From positions 38,120 to 102,119 of the forward strand of contig JAWUXM010000016.1 in assembly GCA_034111325.1 (NCBI GenBank): 64,000 nt of DNA, in the 5' to 3' direction. Each line of letters begins with the position of its first letter. Position 1 is the first letter of the stretch. A program made the position numbers and the translations under genes. The notes below the pieces were generated by a model. The model was not told where the DNA came from and ran no database searches. It saw only the letters and a program-made list of their open reading frames with translations. Below, piece after piece: positions 36,868 to 46,106 of the stretch. The stretch is from JAWUXM01 sp034111325. Lineage in GTDB: Bacteria; Pseudomonadota; Alphaproteobacteria; Rickettsiales; JABIRX01.

Positions 36868-37731
36868 CTAATTGTCTTTGATGATTTTAGAAATTTCCTT
36901 TTCAACCATCTCTTTAACAAGCTTTGGCAGATTATCATCCATCCATTCTTTTAACATAGGTTTCATAAGCTTTACTGATGCAATCTCTTGAATAATTTTA
37001 GATGTTTCACCAGCTAATTGCGCAGAAATTATTTGCGAAATATCCTCTGATTCTGCTAATTTCTTATCAGGCGTATCATCAGATGGCGTTTCTTCTATTA
37101 TCTCTTCATCTGCACTATCCTCGAAACCTAAATCTTGGTCAAGATCTTCACTCGAAAGCAATTGATCACGCCTTCTTTTTAATTCTTGACCTTCCTCAAG
37201 ATGATCCAACCCTAAATCACTACCAACCATTCTTGACCAAGCTTCATGCTTATCCTCAACATGTTCTTCGCCCTCATCTTCGTCATCATCACCTTCGTCA
37301 TCATCGTCACCCTCATCTTCGTCTTCGTCATCATCGTCACCCTCATCATCATCTTCTTCGTCATCATCGTCACCCTCCTCATCATCTTCTTCGTCCTCTT
37401 CAACCCCTGTATATTCCGCACCATCTTGGTCTTCATTAAGCGCTTCTTCAATTGCTGCTAGCTCAGAAGAAAACCTCCCTTCATCACTCTTAACTTCTAT
37501 TTCTTGTATTTCTTCTACTTCTTCTGTTGCTTGCTGAGTTATTTCAGAAATTGCGCCATCATCCTGCACAGTGCGAGTTAAATTAATAACATCATCATCT
37601 TCACTAATCTCTTCCTGACCTGTTGGTTTAGACCTATCAATTGCCAAATCATCACCTTCAAGCATTGAGCGAAGTTTCTTGAGGATCTCTTGCGTATCAG
37701 CGGCAGAGCCTGATTGTCCTGTTTTAGTCAT
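36868..37731 (-). CDS. popZ: PopZ-like (DUF2497) polar organising protein with long acidic linker
   Basis: PopZ self-assembles at cell poles and anchors the chromosome origin and signalling proteins. Residues 13-28 ([16 protein letters not shown]) resemble the N-terminal partner-binding helix. Residues 248-287, with [20 protein letters not shown], match the C-terminal oligomerisation helices of DUF2497. Between them lies a very acidic linker, and residues 111-160 are almost only D, E and G, encoded by a 27-33-base tandem repeat. Caulobacter PopZ also has an acidic linker, but proline-rich and less extreme. It follows hisF upstream by 11 bases. Confidence 0.75.
   Translation of the reverse strand: MTKTGQSGSAADTQEILKKLRSMLEGDDLAIDRSKPTGQEEISEDDDVINLTRTVQDDGAISEITQQATEEVEEIQEIEVKSDEGRFSSELAAIEEALNEDQDGAEYTGVEEDEEDDEEGDDDDEEDDDEGDDDDEDEDEGDDDDEGDDDEDEGEEHVEDKHEAWSRMVGSDLGLDHLEEGQELKRRRDQLLSSEDLDQDLGFEDSADEEIIEETPSDDTPDKKLAESEDISQIISAQLAGETSKIIQEIASVKLMKPMLKEWMDDNLPKLVKEMVEKEISKIIKDN
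37270..37390. repeat. In-frame acidic tandem repeat inside the popZ-like gene
   Basis: The unit TCGTCATCATCGTCACCCTC starts at about 37294, 37325 and 37358, with a diverged copy at about 37279; periods are 30-33 bases. Changes in copy number would keep the frame and alter the linker length. Confidence 0.8.
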
Positions 37732-37917
37732 ATCACTTCCTTTTTTTGTAGGAGATTATCCATAAGCGAGCATTAGTTTCAAGATTTAAATTCTGCTCAT
37801 TAGCTCCATTAGTTTTCATAAGTTTTTACCTATAAAAATTCGAAAGCCCTTATTGATTTTAATTTAATAGGATACTAGCATGAGTTTTCAAGTTTTATTC
37901 AAAAGGAGATCGCCACA

Positions 37918-39306
37918 ATGCAGCAAGATCATACACCCCTATTAATCCGCTCTTTCCTGCTTATAACGCTCTTTTTCTACAGCCATGTTCTTCACGCAGA
38001 CCAATCAATCAACTTCGGCAACAACGTCGTAAACGCCGCAGATAAAGGCTTTACAAATCAAGTCGCTAGCCTGATCGATGCTAGTTATAATATAAATGCA
38101 ACTGGCACATTTTCTACTACTGCGCTTATGCGTGCTAGTTATCGTGGTCACTATAAAATAGCTAAATTATTGGTCGAAGCAGGCGCTAAGACTAACATGA
38201 AAGATCTTGGCGGCGCCACTGCATTACACTTCGCCAGCCGTCAAAACCACCCTAAAATAGTACAATTATTAATTAACCATGGCGCCGACATTAACAGCAA
38301 AGATAATGAAGGCTGGACACCCTTAATGCGCGCTGCAATTTCAAACTACCCCTCAATAACAAACACCTTACTTAGCAACAAAGCAAATATTGCTGCACGA
38401 AACTATAGCGGCAAAACAGCTTTATACTATGCAATTTATGCAAAGAATCACGAGACCACACAGCAAATATTAGATCGCCTAAGCACCTCAAATAATAACG
38501 ATATTAAAACAGTCAAAAACTCACTCATAATAGCCAAGCGCAAACAGGATCAAGCAACTGCCGTTGTACTATACACCTTCCTACAAGAAGCAGATAAAAT
38601 TGCTAAACAAGAACAAGAAAATCAACGTGTCGCTCAAGAAGCAGAAGAAAAAAGAAAACAAGCAGAAGTAGAGAAAAAACGCATAGCTCAAGAAAAACGT
38701 GAAGCAAAAGAGAAAGCCATAGAGAATGAAAAAAAACGCATCGCAGAAGAAAAACGCAAAGCCATCATAACCTTATCTAACACTGCATTAATTGCAAAAA
38801 TTGTACCAACCAAAGCTTTGCAAAACAAAATGCCATGGCTAGTAACAACCGCACCAACTACAACGCTCTCAACTAATTCAGAAATCTCATCTACACTGCC
38901 AACTACCACAATTGACGATATGCCATGGAAAAGCACAAATGCTAAAGAACCTGTATCTCTTCTATCAGGGTTGCATTCTAACAATTCCAACAAAAATCAT
39001 AAATCTCCGAATATATCACGCCAACAAAAAGCATCGCCACCAATTGCTATCAACAACAAACCTCTTGAATTAAAATATGGTATATATTTTATCCAGATAG
39101 GTTCCTTTCCTACAGCACAGGAAGCTATCAATATCCGTAATCAAGCAGCAAACATTGCCAACACAATAATTATACCAACAACAATAAATGGGAAAACATT
39201 TCATCGCGTGAGAATCGGCCCGTTTGTTAATCGCCGTGCCGCTCGTGAATTCATCCAAACACAAAACATCAAAAATGAATTTGGCTACGCAACGATTGTT
39301 AAATAG
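37918..39306 (+). CDS. Exported ankyrin-repeat protein with C-terminal SPOR domain
   Basis: A strong ribosome binding site (AAAAGGAG, 10 bases before) sets the start. Residues 1-27 are a signal peptide ending VLHA. Ankyrin repeats cover about 35-190, including TALMRASYRGHYKIAKLLVE and GWTPLMRAAISNYPSITNTL. Residues 225-282 are a K/E/R/Q-rich coiled coil, 285-385 a T/S/N-rich linker, and 387-462 a SPOR domain (YFIQIGSFPTAQEA and FHRVRIGPFVNRRAA). SPOR domains bind denuded septal peptidoglycan, so a periplasmic, division-site role is likely (inference). The gene is divergent from popZ. Confidence 0.85.
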   Translation: MQQDHTPLLIRSFLLITLFFYSHVLHADQSINFGNNVVNAADKGFTNQVASLIDASYNINATGTFSTTALMRASYRGHYKIAKLLVEAGAKTNMKDLGGATALHFASRQNHPKIVQLLINHGADINSKDNEGWTPLMRAAISNYPSITNTLLSNKANIAARNYSGKTALYYAIYAKNHETTQQILDRLSTSNNNDIKTVKNSLIIAKRKQDQATAVVLYTFLQEADKIAKQEQENQRVAQEAEEKRKQAEVEKKRIAQEKREAKEKAIENEKKRIAEEKRKAIITLSNTALIAKIVPTKALQNKMPWLVTTAPTTTLSTNSEISSTLPTTTIDDMPWKSTNAKEPVSLLSGLHSNNSNKNHKSPNISRQQKASPPIAINNKPLELKYGIYFIQIGSFPTAQEAINIRNQAANIANTIIIPTTINGKTFHRVRIGPFVNRRAAREFIQTQNIKNEFGYATIVK

Positions 39307-39313
39307 TCATTCA

Positions 39314-42300
39314 CTAGTCCATTACGTGACTATGAGTAGCAGGAGCTTTACTTGCCTTGATATTCTCACGTGATACTGCAGAAGATCGATCTGGCGCAGG
39401 AGCTCGCGCAGGAACGCTAAGCTTATCTATCTCGGATACATTTTCAACCACCTGCTTTGTACCTTCATTATATTCAGCAGCTCCATACGCAGCCATAAAA
39501 ATAGCAGAAACAGCTAACGCAATCCCGCCCACTAAAGCCGCCATACCAGATATTAAAACGGCAAGCGCTATTCCCCCGACTGCGAGCATCACCCCACCTA
39601 CCATAGCACCTACTCCAAAACTCTCCTTACTCTCACCTGCTCGTTTCTTTTGATTTAAATCTTTTAATCGATCATTTTTTGCATCATGACTGGGTTGATT
39701 CTTCGGCTTCTTCTCCACATCTGCAGCGGCGTGTCGACCATCTTCTTCTTTCTTCCTCCCCCGCCCAGAGGCTGGCTGTTTTGGTGGAGTTCTATTTAGC
39801 GGCTTCCTAGTTGCCGTTCTATGCCCTGATAAAGATTGATTTCCACTTTGTTGCAGCGGAGTTGTAGGTGAAGGAGGAGAGGCTACGGCTGTGGCTGAGG
39901 TTGCGGTTGCGGCTGCGGCTTGCCCTCCCTTCTCTTCTATTATTTGCTGTTTCTCCGTATTTACAATAACGTGTCGATTACCTACTCCTTTACCCTTGCC
40001 TTTCCCAAGCTCTGAACCACTCGCCACAACAGGGATTGGCTGTTGTGATGTAGTTCTATTTAGCGACTTCCTAGTCGCCGTTACTTGGTTTGACAAAGAT
40101 TGATTTCCACCTTGTTGCAGTGGAGTTGTAGGTGAAGGAGGAGAGGCTGCGGCTGCGGCTGCGGCTGCGGCTGCGGCTGCGGCTGCGGTTGTACTTGCGT
40201 TTCCAGCTGCGGCTTGCTTTTCCTTATCTTCTATTATTTCCTGTTTCTCCGTATTTACAGTAACGTGTCGATTACCTACTCCTTTACCCTTGCCTTCCCC
40301 AAGCTCTGAACCACTCGCCACAACAGGGATTGGCTGTTTTGGTGTAGTTCTATTTAGCTGCTTCCTAGTTGCCGTTCTATGCCCTGATAAAGATTGATTT
40401 CCACTTTGTTGCAGCGGAGTTTCTGCCGCCTTCGCATCTTCTACCTTCTTATCCTGCGGTTCATCCTGCTTCTTTTGTTGAGCTGAATCTATAATGTTTG
40501 TCCGCTCGTTATCTTGGCTAGAAGGCAAAGCAGCAGTGGATCTAGCGTCACTATCACTTGACGAACTCTGACTAGCGGTCACACTCCCTGTTTCAAGGGT
40601 AACGGTATGTGGAGTAATATTTGCACTCTCATCTATAAAAGAGGTAGCCTCGTTTTCTGTAGCTTTCTTTCCTGTATCCTGCACCTCCTGCGCTACCTCC
40701 TGTGGCGTCTTTACTGGAGTGGACGTCGTCGTCTGAGCCTGTGTTACCGCCTGCTGCTGTGGCTGCGCCTCCTCTGCCTTCGCAGCCTCTGCGTCCTTTT
40801 CCTCCTTCGCCTTTTCATCCTCAACCTTAGGCTTTACTGGCACATCTGCAGGCCTCTTTCCTAGTGCTGCATCAATCTCTGCAATTTCCTTAACATAATA
40901 TCTTGCAGCTCTTACCTTTGCGAGCTCTACTTTTACAGAGTTCAGTAGATCATTTTTGTTTTTCCCCTTTGGCATAGCCATGATTTTAGCATATAGGGTT
41001 TGCCCGCCCTGCGAATCATGGTCTCGAGAAAAGAGGACCATCGGCAAAAATGAATCCTTTTGTGGCATAGAAGATAAGTCTAAGTCCTTCACTTCTAATG
41101 TTTCCTGTAATAATAATTCATTCCTTTTTTGTGCAAATTTCTTTACTGTAGTATCTATTCCTGTCATAGTTACGTCTTGGTAACCACCCTTAAAGACAAA
41201 CCTTTTAGGACACTTACTAAAATCTATCTCTTTTGCTCTAGCTTTATATACTTCCGCTAGGGCAAAAAAATCATGGGTTTCATAGATATAGTGATCCCAT
41301 AAAACACAGTCCTTCATTGAAATTGAAAGATCACCCTCTAATAATTTTACAAATAATTTACGCTTCTCATCAATATGTCGAGCTTCTCCTGGTAACAATC
41401 TTGTTGTTGCCTGAGTACCCAATGCATCTCGAGCGATGCTATTAAATACATCCCCTAAGCTTCCGTCTGTTTTCTTAAAAAGAGTATTAATCAATTCACG
41501 TACACTTCCTTGATTTTCAGCAAGGTAGCTATTAACTGCCTTCCAAAAATGACTATCCTGCTTTATATCTAACGCATCTAGTTTTCCTCCCTCATGTAGA
41601 TATTTGTATAAATTATGATATGCAACGAAGCCAGAGATAGTCTGGCTCTCAACTAATTCTGTAGGCTTTTTTGACACAAAGCTCTCTATTTTTTTATTCA
41701 CCTTTTGTTTCAAACCCTTTAACTCTTCCACATCCTGAGCATCAACCTTTATCATACTAAAAACTCCTGCATCCGCTAAAAACTCTATGGCCAGTATGGA
41801 TTTTTCTTTACCTGCCTTCTTCTTCAATACTCTTTGCAACAGATCGTTAACTTCTTCCTCCCTACGATGCTCATCATAAGGAGCAAAGCCTCTTTCATTT
41901 AAAATTTTAACAACCTCTAAATTTCCACTTAATACCGCTTCTTGTAATGGGTGTTTTCGGCTATACTCACTCCAACTACGATCTCTTGACCCCGCCGCAT
42001 CAAGCAAAACTTTTACTGTCTCTAGATCACCATTTTGAACCGCTTGATTAAAACAAGGATTCAAATGAAATATTGCCATACCTGCATCAAGTAAAGCTTG
42101 CACAATTACACTTTTCTTAGCCATAACTGCGTAATACAACGCTGTATGCTCTGGATGTGTCTTATCCCCATCTACATATTTGCCTTCATTATTAACAAGA
42201 TTCCTCTTCCAATCACCTGCTTCTTTCAAAATCTTCTGAACCTCCTCTAATTTACCTCCTCTCACCGCAGTGATCAAATCCTGCCATGATTCTTCTCGTG

Positions 42301-43558
42301 TTTTTTTGACTTGGGGTGCTTTAAGAGAATCTTGCAGCGAAGCCGCAGCAATAGAAGCCAAATCAACTTTCGTTTTCACAATAGGGTTAAATTTAGGATT
42401 TCCAATACTTGCCATATCAGATAAGGCAGCCATTTGCTCCTCTAATACATTTCCCCCTCCTAACACTCCTCCTAAAAATTCATGATTTTCATTTGGCGCC
42501 ATTGTTATGCCAAGTTTCTGGTCAGGATTTTTTGCCAGACATTCTTCTACTTTAAATTTCATGTCGGAAACATCGGCCTCAATGGTTAATCCTTTAATGT
42601 TTTTATCACTTGCTTGCCAAGCTTTTAGTTTTACTTTGAAACTTTCAACCAGTGGTGCGTCTATCGTTACGAATGTGATTTTTTGTAATTTTGCCTGTGG
42701 ATTACCGTTGTAAAACTCTGTTAAAGCTTCGAAAAACCCATCCAAACATGCTGCTTTTGCTGCTGCTACTTCCTTAGGGGATCTTTTCATTTCTCTCCCT
42801 CCATTACCAGGATCATGTCGATCTAAAAATACCCCCATTCCATCGCCACCCTTGAATAAAGGCTCTACGTTAAGACCATTATAGGCTCTGAGAGTCTCTA
42901 ATGTTTTTTGTTTATAGTTTGATGTTAACGTTTTACTATCTGGAAGTTTTACCAACCTTCTATAATCTTGGTAATCAATACACACAACTGCTATTGAGGA
43001 ACCTTGAAGATATTGATCTGCGGGTTTTACTGTAACAGATTTACCATCCTCTGCGATGTCATGTGTAAATCTCAAATGACAAAATGGGTAATTTTCCCAT
43101 TCCTTATAATCCGTAGTCCCGCAGCCATTTGGGTTTTCTGCTGAATATAAAGCTGACCTAGCAAGAAAATCTTTCTTTTGAGCATCATCCATAACTGAAT
43201 TAGCACCAAGTTTAGGATCTCCCTTTGATTTTTCATGAATGGCTTTGCTATCTCCCTCCCCCTCTTCCAGCTCAAGCCTCCCTCTGAGCTCTTTTACAGC
43301 ACTTGGCAGCCAGCCTTTAGCGACTGCATACTGCTTAGCTTTCTCCTTCGCTTCCTTCTGATTATCTACTGGTGTTTTTACAGAAGCAGGAGGAGATTTA
43401 GCGGCTGGAAGAGTGCTGTGTATTACCTTAACAACTTCTGTTAATTGCTTTGCTTGAGGGTGACCCTCTATATATTTCTTAAATACTGTCTTTGGATCTG
43501 AACCGAATTCTAATGAAGATTCCGTTTCTTTTTGATCCGTATGAGCGCTCGTTTCCAA
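39314..43558 (-). CDS. Very large ankyrin/low-complexity protein with C-terminal membrane hairpin, effector-like; start uncertain
   Basis: The 1414 residues from the TTG at 43558 comprise: a region of unknown type (1-340), a glycine-rich loop FLGGVLGGGNVLEEQ (361-375) reminiscent of PARG/macrodomain loops, ankyrin-like repeats (about 425-600), a K/E-rich region with repeats from about 950, three copies of a TPLQQSGNQSLS-type unit, an alanine run, and hydrophobic stretches at about 1308-1362 able to form membrane spans. No ATG occurs in frame before residue 123 and no ribosome binding site precedes the TTG. The frame continues upstream to a TAG at 43631-43633, which is the stop of the HD-domain gene. 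It may be the second part of one split gene. Function unknown. Confidence 0.8.
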   Translation of the reverse strand: METSAHTDQKETESSLEFGSDPKTVFKKYIEGHPQAKQLTEVVKVIHSTLPAAKSPPASVKTPVDNQKEAKEKAKQYAVAKGWLPSAVKELRGRLELEEGEGDSKAIHEKSKGDPKLGANSVMDDAQKKDFLARSALYSAENPNGCGTTDYKEWENYPFCHLRFTHDIAEDGKSVTVKPADQYLQGSSIAVVCIDYQDYRRLVKLPDSKTLTSNYKQKTLETLRAYNGLNVEPLFKGGDGMGVFLDRHDPGNGGREMKRSPKEVAAAKAACLDGFFEALTEFYNGNPQAKLQKITFVTIDAPLVESFKVKLKAWQASDKNIKGLTIEADVSDMKFKVEECLAKNPDQKLGITMAPNENHEFLGGVLGGGNVLEEQMAALSDMASIGNPKFNPIVKTKVDLASIAAASLQDSLKAPQVKKTREESWQDLITAVRGGKLEEVQKILKEAGDWKRNLVNNEGKYVDGDKTHPEHTALYYAVMAKKSVIVQALLDAGMAIFHLNPCFNQAVQNGDLETVKVLLDAAGSRDRSWSEYSRKHPLQEAVLSGNLEVVKILNERGFAPYDEHRREEEVNDLLQRVLKKKAGKEKSILAIEFLADAGVFSMIKVDAQDVEELKGLKQKVNKKIESFVSKKPTELVESQTISGFVAYHNLYKYLHEGGKLDALDIKQDSHFWKAVNSYLAENQGSVRELINTLFKKTDGSLGDVFNSIARDALGTQATTRLLPGEARHIDEKRKLFVKLLEGDLSISMKDCVLWDHYIYETHDFFALAEVYKARAKEIDFSKCPKRFVFKGGYQDVTMTGIDTTVKKFAQKRNELLLQETLEVKDLDLSSMPQKDSFLPMVLFSRDHDSQGGQTLYAKIMAMPKGKNKNDLLNSVKVELAKVRAARYYVKEIAEIDAALGKRPADVPVKPKVEDEKAKEEKDAEAAKAEEAQPQQQAVTQAQTTTSTPVKTPQEVAQEVQDTGKKATENEATSFIDESANITPHTVTLETGSVTASQSSSSDSDARSTAALPSSQDNERTNIIDSAQQKKQDEPQDKKVEDAKAAETPLQQSGNQSLSGHRTATRKQLNRTTPKQPIPVVASGSELGEGKGKGVGNRHVTVNTEKQEIIEDKEKQAAAGNASTTAAAAAAAAAAAAAASPPSPTTPLQQGGNQSLSNQVTATRKSLNRTTSQQPIPVVASGSELGKGKGKGVGNRHVIVNTEKQQIIEEKGGQAAAATATSATAVASPPSPTTPLQQSGNQSLSGHRTATRKPLNRTPPKQPASGRGRKKEEDGRHAAADVEKKPKNQPSHDAKNDRLKDLNQKKRAGESKESFGVGAMVGGVMLAVGGIALAVLISGMAALVGGIALAVSAIFMAAYGAAEYNEGTKQVVENVSEIDKLSVPARAPAPDRSSAVSRENIKASKAPATHSHVMD
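39740..40425 (-). repeat. Three tandem long repeats within the giant gene
   Basis: Read on the minus strand, the units begin at about 40425, 40135 and 39865 with TPLQQSGNQSLSGHRTATRK, TPLQQGGNQSLSNQVTATRK and the first form again. The first two run on through IPVVASGSELG and GKGVGNRHV to EKQ.IIE. The third is cut short. Unit length is about 270-290 bases. Confidence 0.88.
40145..40190. repeat. GGCTGC hexanucleotide repeat encoding poly-alanine
   Basis: About seven uninterrupted copies of a six-base unit encode the alanine run inside the first long repeat of the giant gene. A diverged version lies at about 39883-39918. Slippage would add or remove alanine pairs without shifting the frame. Confidence 0.85.
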
Positions 43559-43630
43559 CGAGGAAATAGCTTGCAGAATAGAGACAATCTCCTGTTGTGC
43601 CTGTTCTTTTATTTTTTCATCCTTAATTCC

Positions 43631-44962
43631 CTAAAAATCCTGATATAGATTAAACTGTGTCATATTAAATCCGCTACCAAATGGATATAACCTAGTAATT
43701 GCAGCACAATCCGCTGATTCAATTAACTTTGACATAAGGGATTTTGAGACAAGAGTTGCGTTTCCTTTATCTGCTAAATGCGACGCTAGAGTTATTGCAT
43801 CTTCTCGACTATATCCATGTTTTTCCAACAATAACGCTGCATAGAAAGCATTTTTATATTCATCAAGATCCATGCCGCTTTTAGTTCTGGCTACATCATG
43901 CATCACAGATAAAATTCGTAACTCTTGTAATTTGTTCGCATCAAACTCTTTTATTTCTTGCTGTAGATTTTGTGGTAAATGTTCTGTATATCTTTTATAT
44001 AAATCAAAACAAATTTGTGCGTAATAGGCAGTTTTTACGCCATGCATGCCATCATGTGCAACCCGTACGCCGCTGCTTCCTTCGCGATTATCTCTGCTGT
44101 TATTTCTAGGGCTTTTAGTATCTTGAACTGCGGTGAAATATTCCCCTCTCTGCGCTTCTGTTGTAGCATCCAATTTTTGCTGTAAATATTTCTTACCCTT
44201 TTCCAGCCCTTTTTCTGGTTTATCGTTGAGTTTGAATAGGTCATTAAACTTTTTTTGATTACTAACATCTGTTTCTTTGCCATAAGGCAATCTATAACAT
44301 TGTATCGCCTCATTATACATGGCGTCATAATCAATGCTACCCTTTGCCCCATCTGCTTGTTTTTTTTCTTCCTGTGGGTTTTGCTTTTTTTCCTTTTGGG
44401 CTACGATTTGGGCTGCAATGATCTTGCCAAATACTTTATCTTCATCCTGCAAAGTGTCTGCCAAAGATGCTGGAGTAGTAACAATTCCAAATGACGTAAG
44501 GCCAGCGGTGCCAATGACTTTAGCCTGACCATCGTCTCCTCTGCCTACTGCCGCACCAAGCTCTCTATTCCAATTACCAGCGTTAGCACCCCAAACTCTT
44601 ATAACGTTATCTTGTTTTTTGCTCTTGTGAATATTCCCACAAGAAACCCGGCCTGGATATTTCACAAATAAATTATTAACTTCGGCATCAATGGCCTGAA
44701 CTGTAGCCAACCAACTCGCCTCCTCACCCTTATCCTTCCATTGACCTTTTGCCAATCCTGTACCAAGCAAATGCCCCCTTGCTCCTATATAAGAATTTTG
44801 ACCACCATACCCCGTATCTTCTATTGTCTCACGCCCCTCTTTTACCTCTCCCTTATTTAGTATGCCGCCAATACATATCTCTGTATTTGGATTAGCCTCC
44901 AACAACAGACGTAATTCGGCAAATCTTTTCTCTATATGCGCTGCTATTTTTTCTTTAGACAT
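43631..44962 (-). CDS. HD-domain protein, probable phosphohydrolase, effector-like
   Basis: The 443 residues have an unknown N-terminal region (1-185), a K/E/Q linker (190-205) and a helical C-terminal domain with the spacing of an HD phosphohydrolase: H303 and H307 in AHDGMHGVKTAYYAQ, H355-D356 in LSVMHDVAR, H395 in LASHLADKG and D418 in LIESADCAAI. The SidE-type phosphodiesterase of Legionella is an alternative relative. The start follows AAAGGGATTT. The gene ends in TAG, and the same frame continues without any break into the 1414-aa gene downstream. No signal peptide is seen. Confidence 0.7.
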   Translation of the reverse strand: MSKEKIAAHIEKRFAELRLLLEANPNTEICIGGILNKGEVKEGRETIEDTGYGGQNSYIGARGHLLGTGLAKGQWKDKGEEASWLATVQAIDAEVNNLFVKYPGRVSCGNIHKSKKQDNVIRVWGANAGNWNRELGAAVGRGDDGQAKVIGTAGLTSFGIVTTPASLADTLQDEDKVFGKIIAAQIVAQKEKKQNPQEEKKQADGAKGSIDYDAMYNEAIQCYRLPYGKETDVSNQKKFNDLFKLNDKPEKGLEKGKKYLQQKLDATTEAQRGEYFTAVQDTKSPRNNSRDNREGSSGVRVAHDGMHGVKTAYYAQICFDLYKRYTEHLPQNLQQEIKEFDANKLQELRILSVMHDVARTKSGMDLDEYKNAFYAALLLEKHGYSREDAITLASHLADKGNATLVSKSLMSKLIESADCAAITRLYPFGSGFNMTQFNLYQDF

Positions 44963-45189
44963 AAATCCCTTTAGACGATTATTCTTCGATTATAGCATGA
45001 TTTGGAGACCTAAGCAAGATATTTACTGCTCTTGTTAAGTTCCGGATCTGCCCAATAAAATACGTCATAGCCATTATGGGGTTCTGAACTTGTTTTAGCA
45101 TCTCTGTTACAGCGTAATATCACCCTTGCGAAGAGACCATGAAATAAATTCAGGGTGACGCATTTTGCGGTGCATAAACCCTCACCTAA

Positions 45190-45211
45190 CCTCTCCCTTG
45201 TAAGGGAGAGG
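45190..45211. repeat. Perfect 10-bp hairpin CCTCTCCCTT / AAGGGAGAGG
   Basis: Arms are separated by only two bases. Related to the stems at 19260 and 52674; a family of G/A-rich hairpins at gene borders. Confidence 0.7.
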
Positions 45212-45264
45212 GACTGGATCGAGCCATGTAGCAATCATCTCGCCCTTTGCTCCGCACCATCGGC

Positions 45265-45371
45265 GTCATCGCCTGAATCGCTTGCGATTCTAGGGCGATC
45301 CAGGAGTAAAGGGAGAGACGGTTGTTTGTGGCTGTGGATTGCCTTAGAATCCTACGGATTCAGGCAATGAC
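45265..45371. repeat. Palindromic repeat family B, copy before ndk
   Basis: Starts GTCATCGCCTGAATCGC and ends GATTCAGGCAATGAC, with arms carrying GCGATTCTAGGGCGATC and CCTTAGAATCCTACGG. Same layout and length as the copies at 21618 and 53012. Confidence 0.87.
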
Positions 45372-45453
45372 GGCATTTTTTGTTCCGCCCCCTATTAATA
45401 GAGAGGGTTTTAGTAGAATAGCACAAAAAAGCGCGCAAAAAGACTATTTGTGT

Positions 45454-45582
45454 AAATTAGAAATTTTTGTGATGATTTTTTGCCAATGTCTTTTGTGAAT
45501 GAGCGACGTGTACGGTTTAGTACACGAGCCGAGATGAACAAAAGTTATTGGTGAAAAAGCGCGCAAAAAGACTAATTTATTA
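45454..45582 (-). repeat. Palindromic repeat family C, copy 3
   Basis: Begins at the ndk stop and reads, on the minus strand, TCTTTTTGCGCGCTTTTTC, then GGCTCGTGTA / TACACGTCGCTC around the central loop, and ends AATTTCTAATTTA. A second flank copy CGCGCAAAAAGACTA lies at 45431. Confidence 0.87.
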
Positions 45583-46002
45583 GCCGACGATTTCTTCAGG
45601 TTTAAAAAAGAAAGCAATCTCAATCGCAGCATTTTCAACACTATCAGAACCATGTACAGAATTAGCCTCTAGGCTTTCTGCAAGATCTTTACGGATTGTG
45701 CCTTCGGCAGCTTCTACTGGGTTTGTAGCGCCCATAATCTCACGATTTTTAAGGACAGCATTTTCACCTTCTAAAACTTGCACAACAACTGGGCCAGCGG
45801 TCATAGATTCAACCAAGCTAGCAAAGAATGGTCTTTCTTTATGAACTGCGTAAAATTCGCCTGCTTGTTCTTGAGAAAGCTGAATGCGTCTTTGTGCAAC
45901 GATTTTCAAACCATTTGATTCAAAATATGAATTAACTTTTCCTGTGATGTTACGTCTAGTTGCATCAGGTTTAATTATTGATAATGTTCTCTCGATTGTC
46001 AT
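45580..46002 (-). CDS. ndk: Nucleoside diphosphate kinase
   Basis: Balances nucleoside triphosphates through a phosphohistidine. [20 protein letters not shown] opens the protein, ERPFFASLV and [17 protein letters not shown] are family motifs, and the catalytic histidine is in [12 protein letters not shown]. The 140 residues are standard. Divergent from lolC/E. Confidence 0.97.
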   Translation of the reverse strand: MTIERTLSIIKPDATRRNITGKVNSYFESNGLKIVAQRRIQLSQEQAGEFYAVHKERPFFASLVESMTAGPVVVQVLEGENAVLKNREIMGATNPVEAAEGTIRKDLAESLEANSVHGSDSVENAAIEIAFFFKPEEIVG

Positions 46003-46106
46003 GATTTGTACAAATTAATAGTGTTAATATAAAAAGAGCCTGTTTATATATGGGAGGTGTCGAATATCAATCTTTTTTGATTTTTAATACCCCAAGAGTT
46101 CAACGC

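Larger units (their letters stand above)
44963..45579. other. 617-base intergenic block made almost entirely of repeats
   Basis: Contains a family A-related stretch (about 45060-45180, with GAAGAGACCATGAAATAAA), a perfect 10-base-pair hairpin at 45190-45211, a family B element (45265-45371), and a family C element (45454-45582). Small open frames here are products of these repeats. No credible gene was seen. Confidence 0.8.

Noticed and set aside
37002..37461. ORFs on the plus strand rich in H, L and R or I, V and F opposite the popZ-like gene
   Set aside because: They are antisense shadows of the acidic tandem repeat; the composition follows from the repeat and not from a protein.
40607..40864. 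Leucine/arginine-rich ORF opposite the giant gene
   Set aside because: Shadow of the K/E/Q-rich coding strand; no start signal.
45010..45370. Small ORFs before ndk
   Set aside because: Composed of family A and B repeats and the CTCTCCC hairpin; nothing like a protein.
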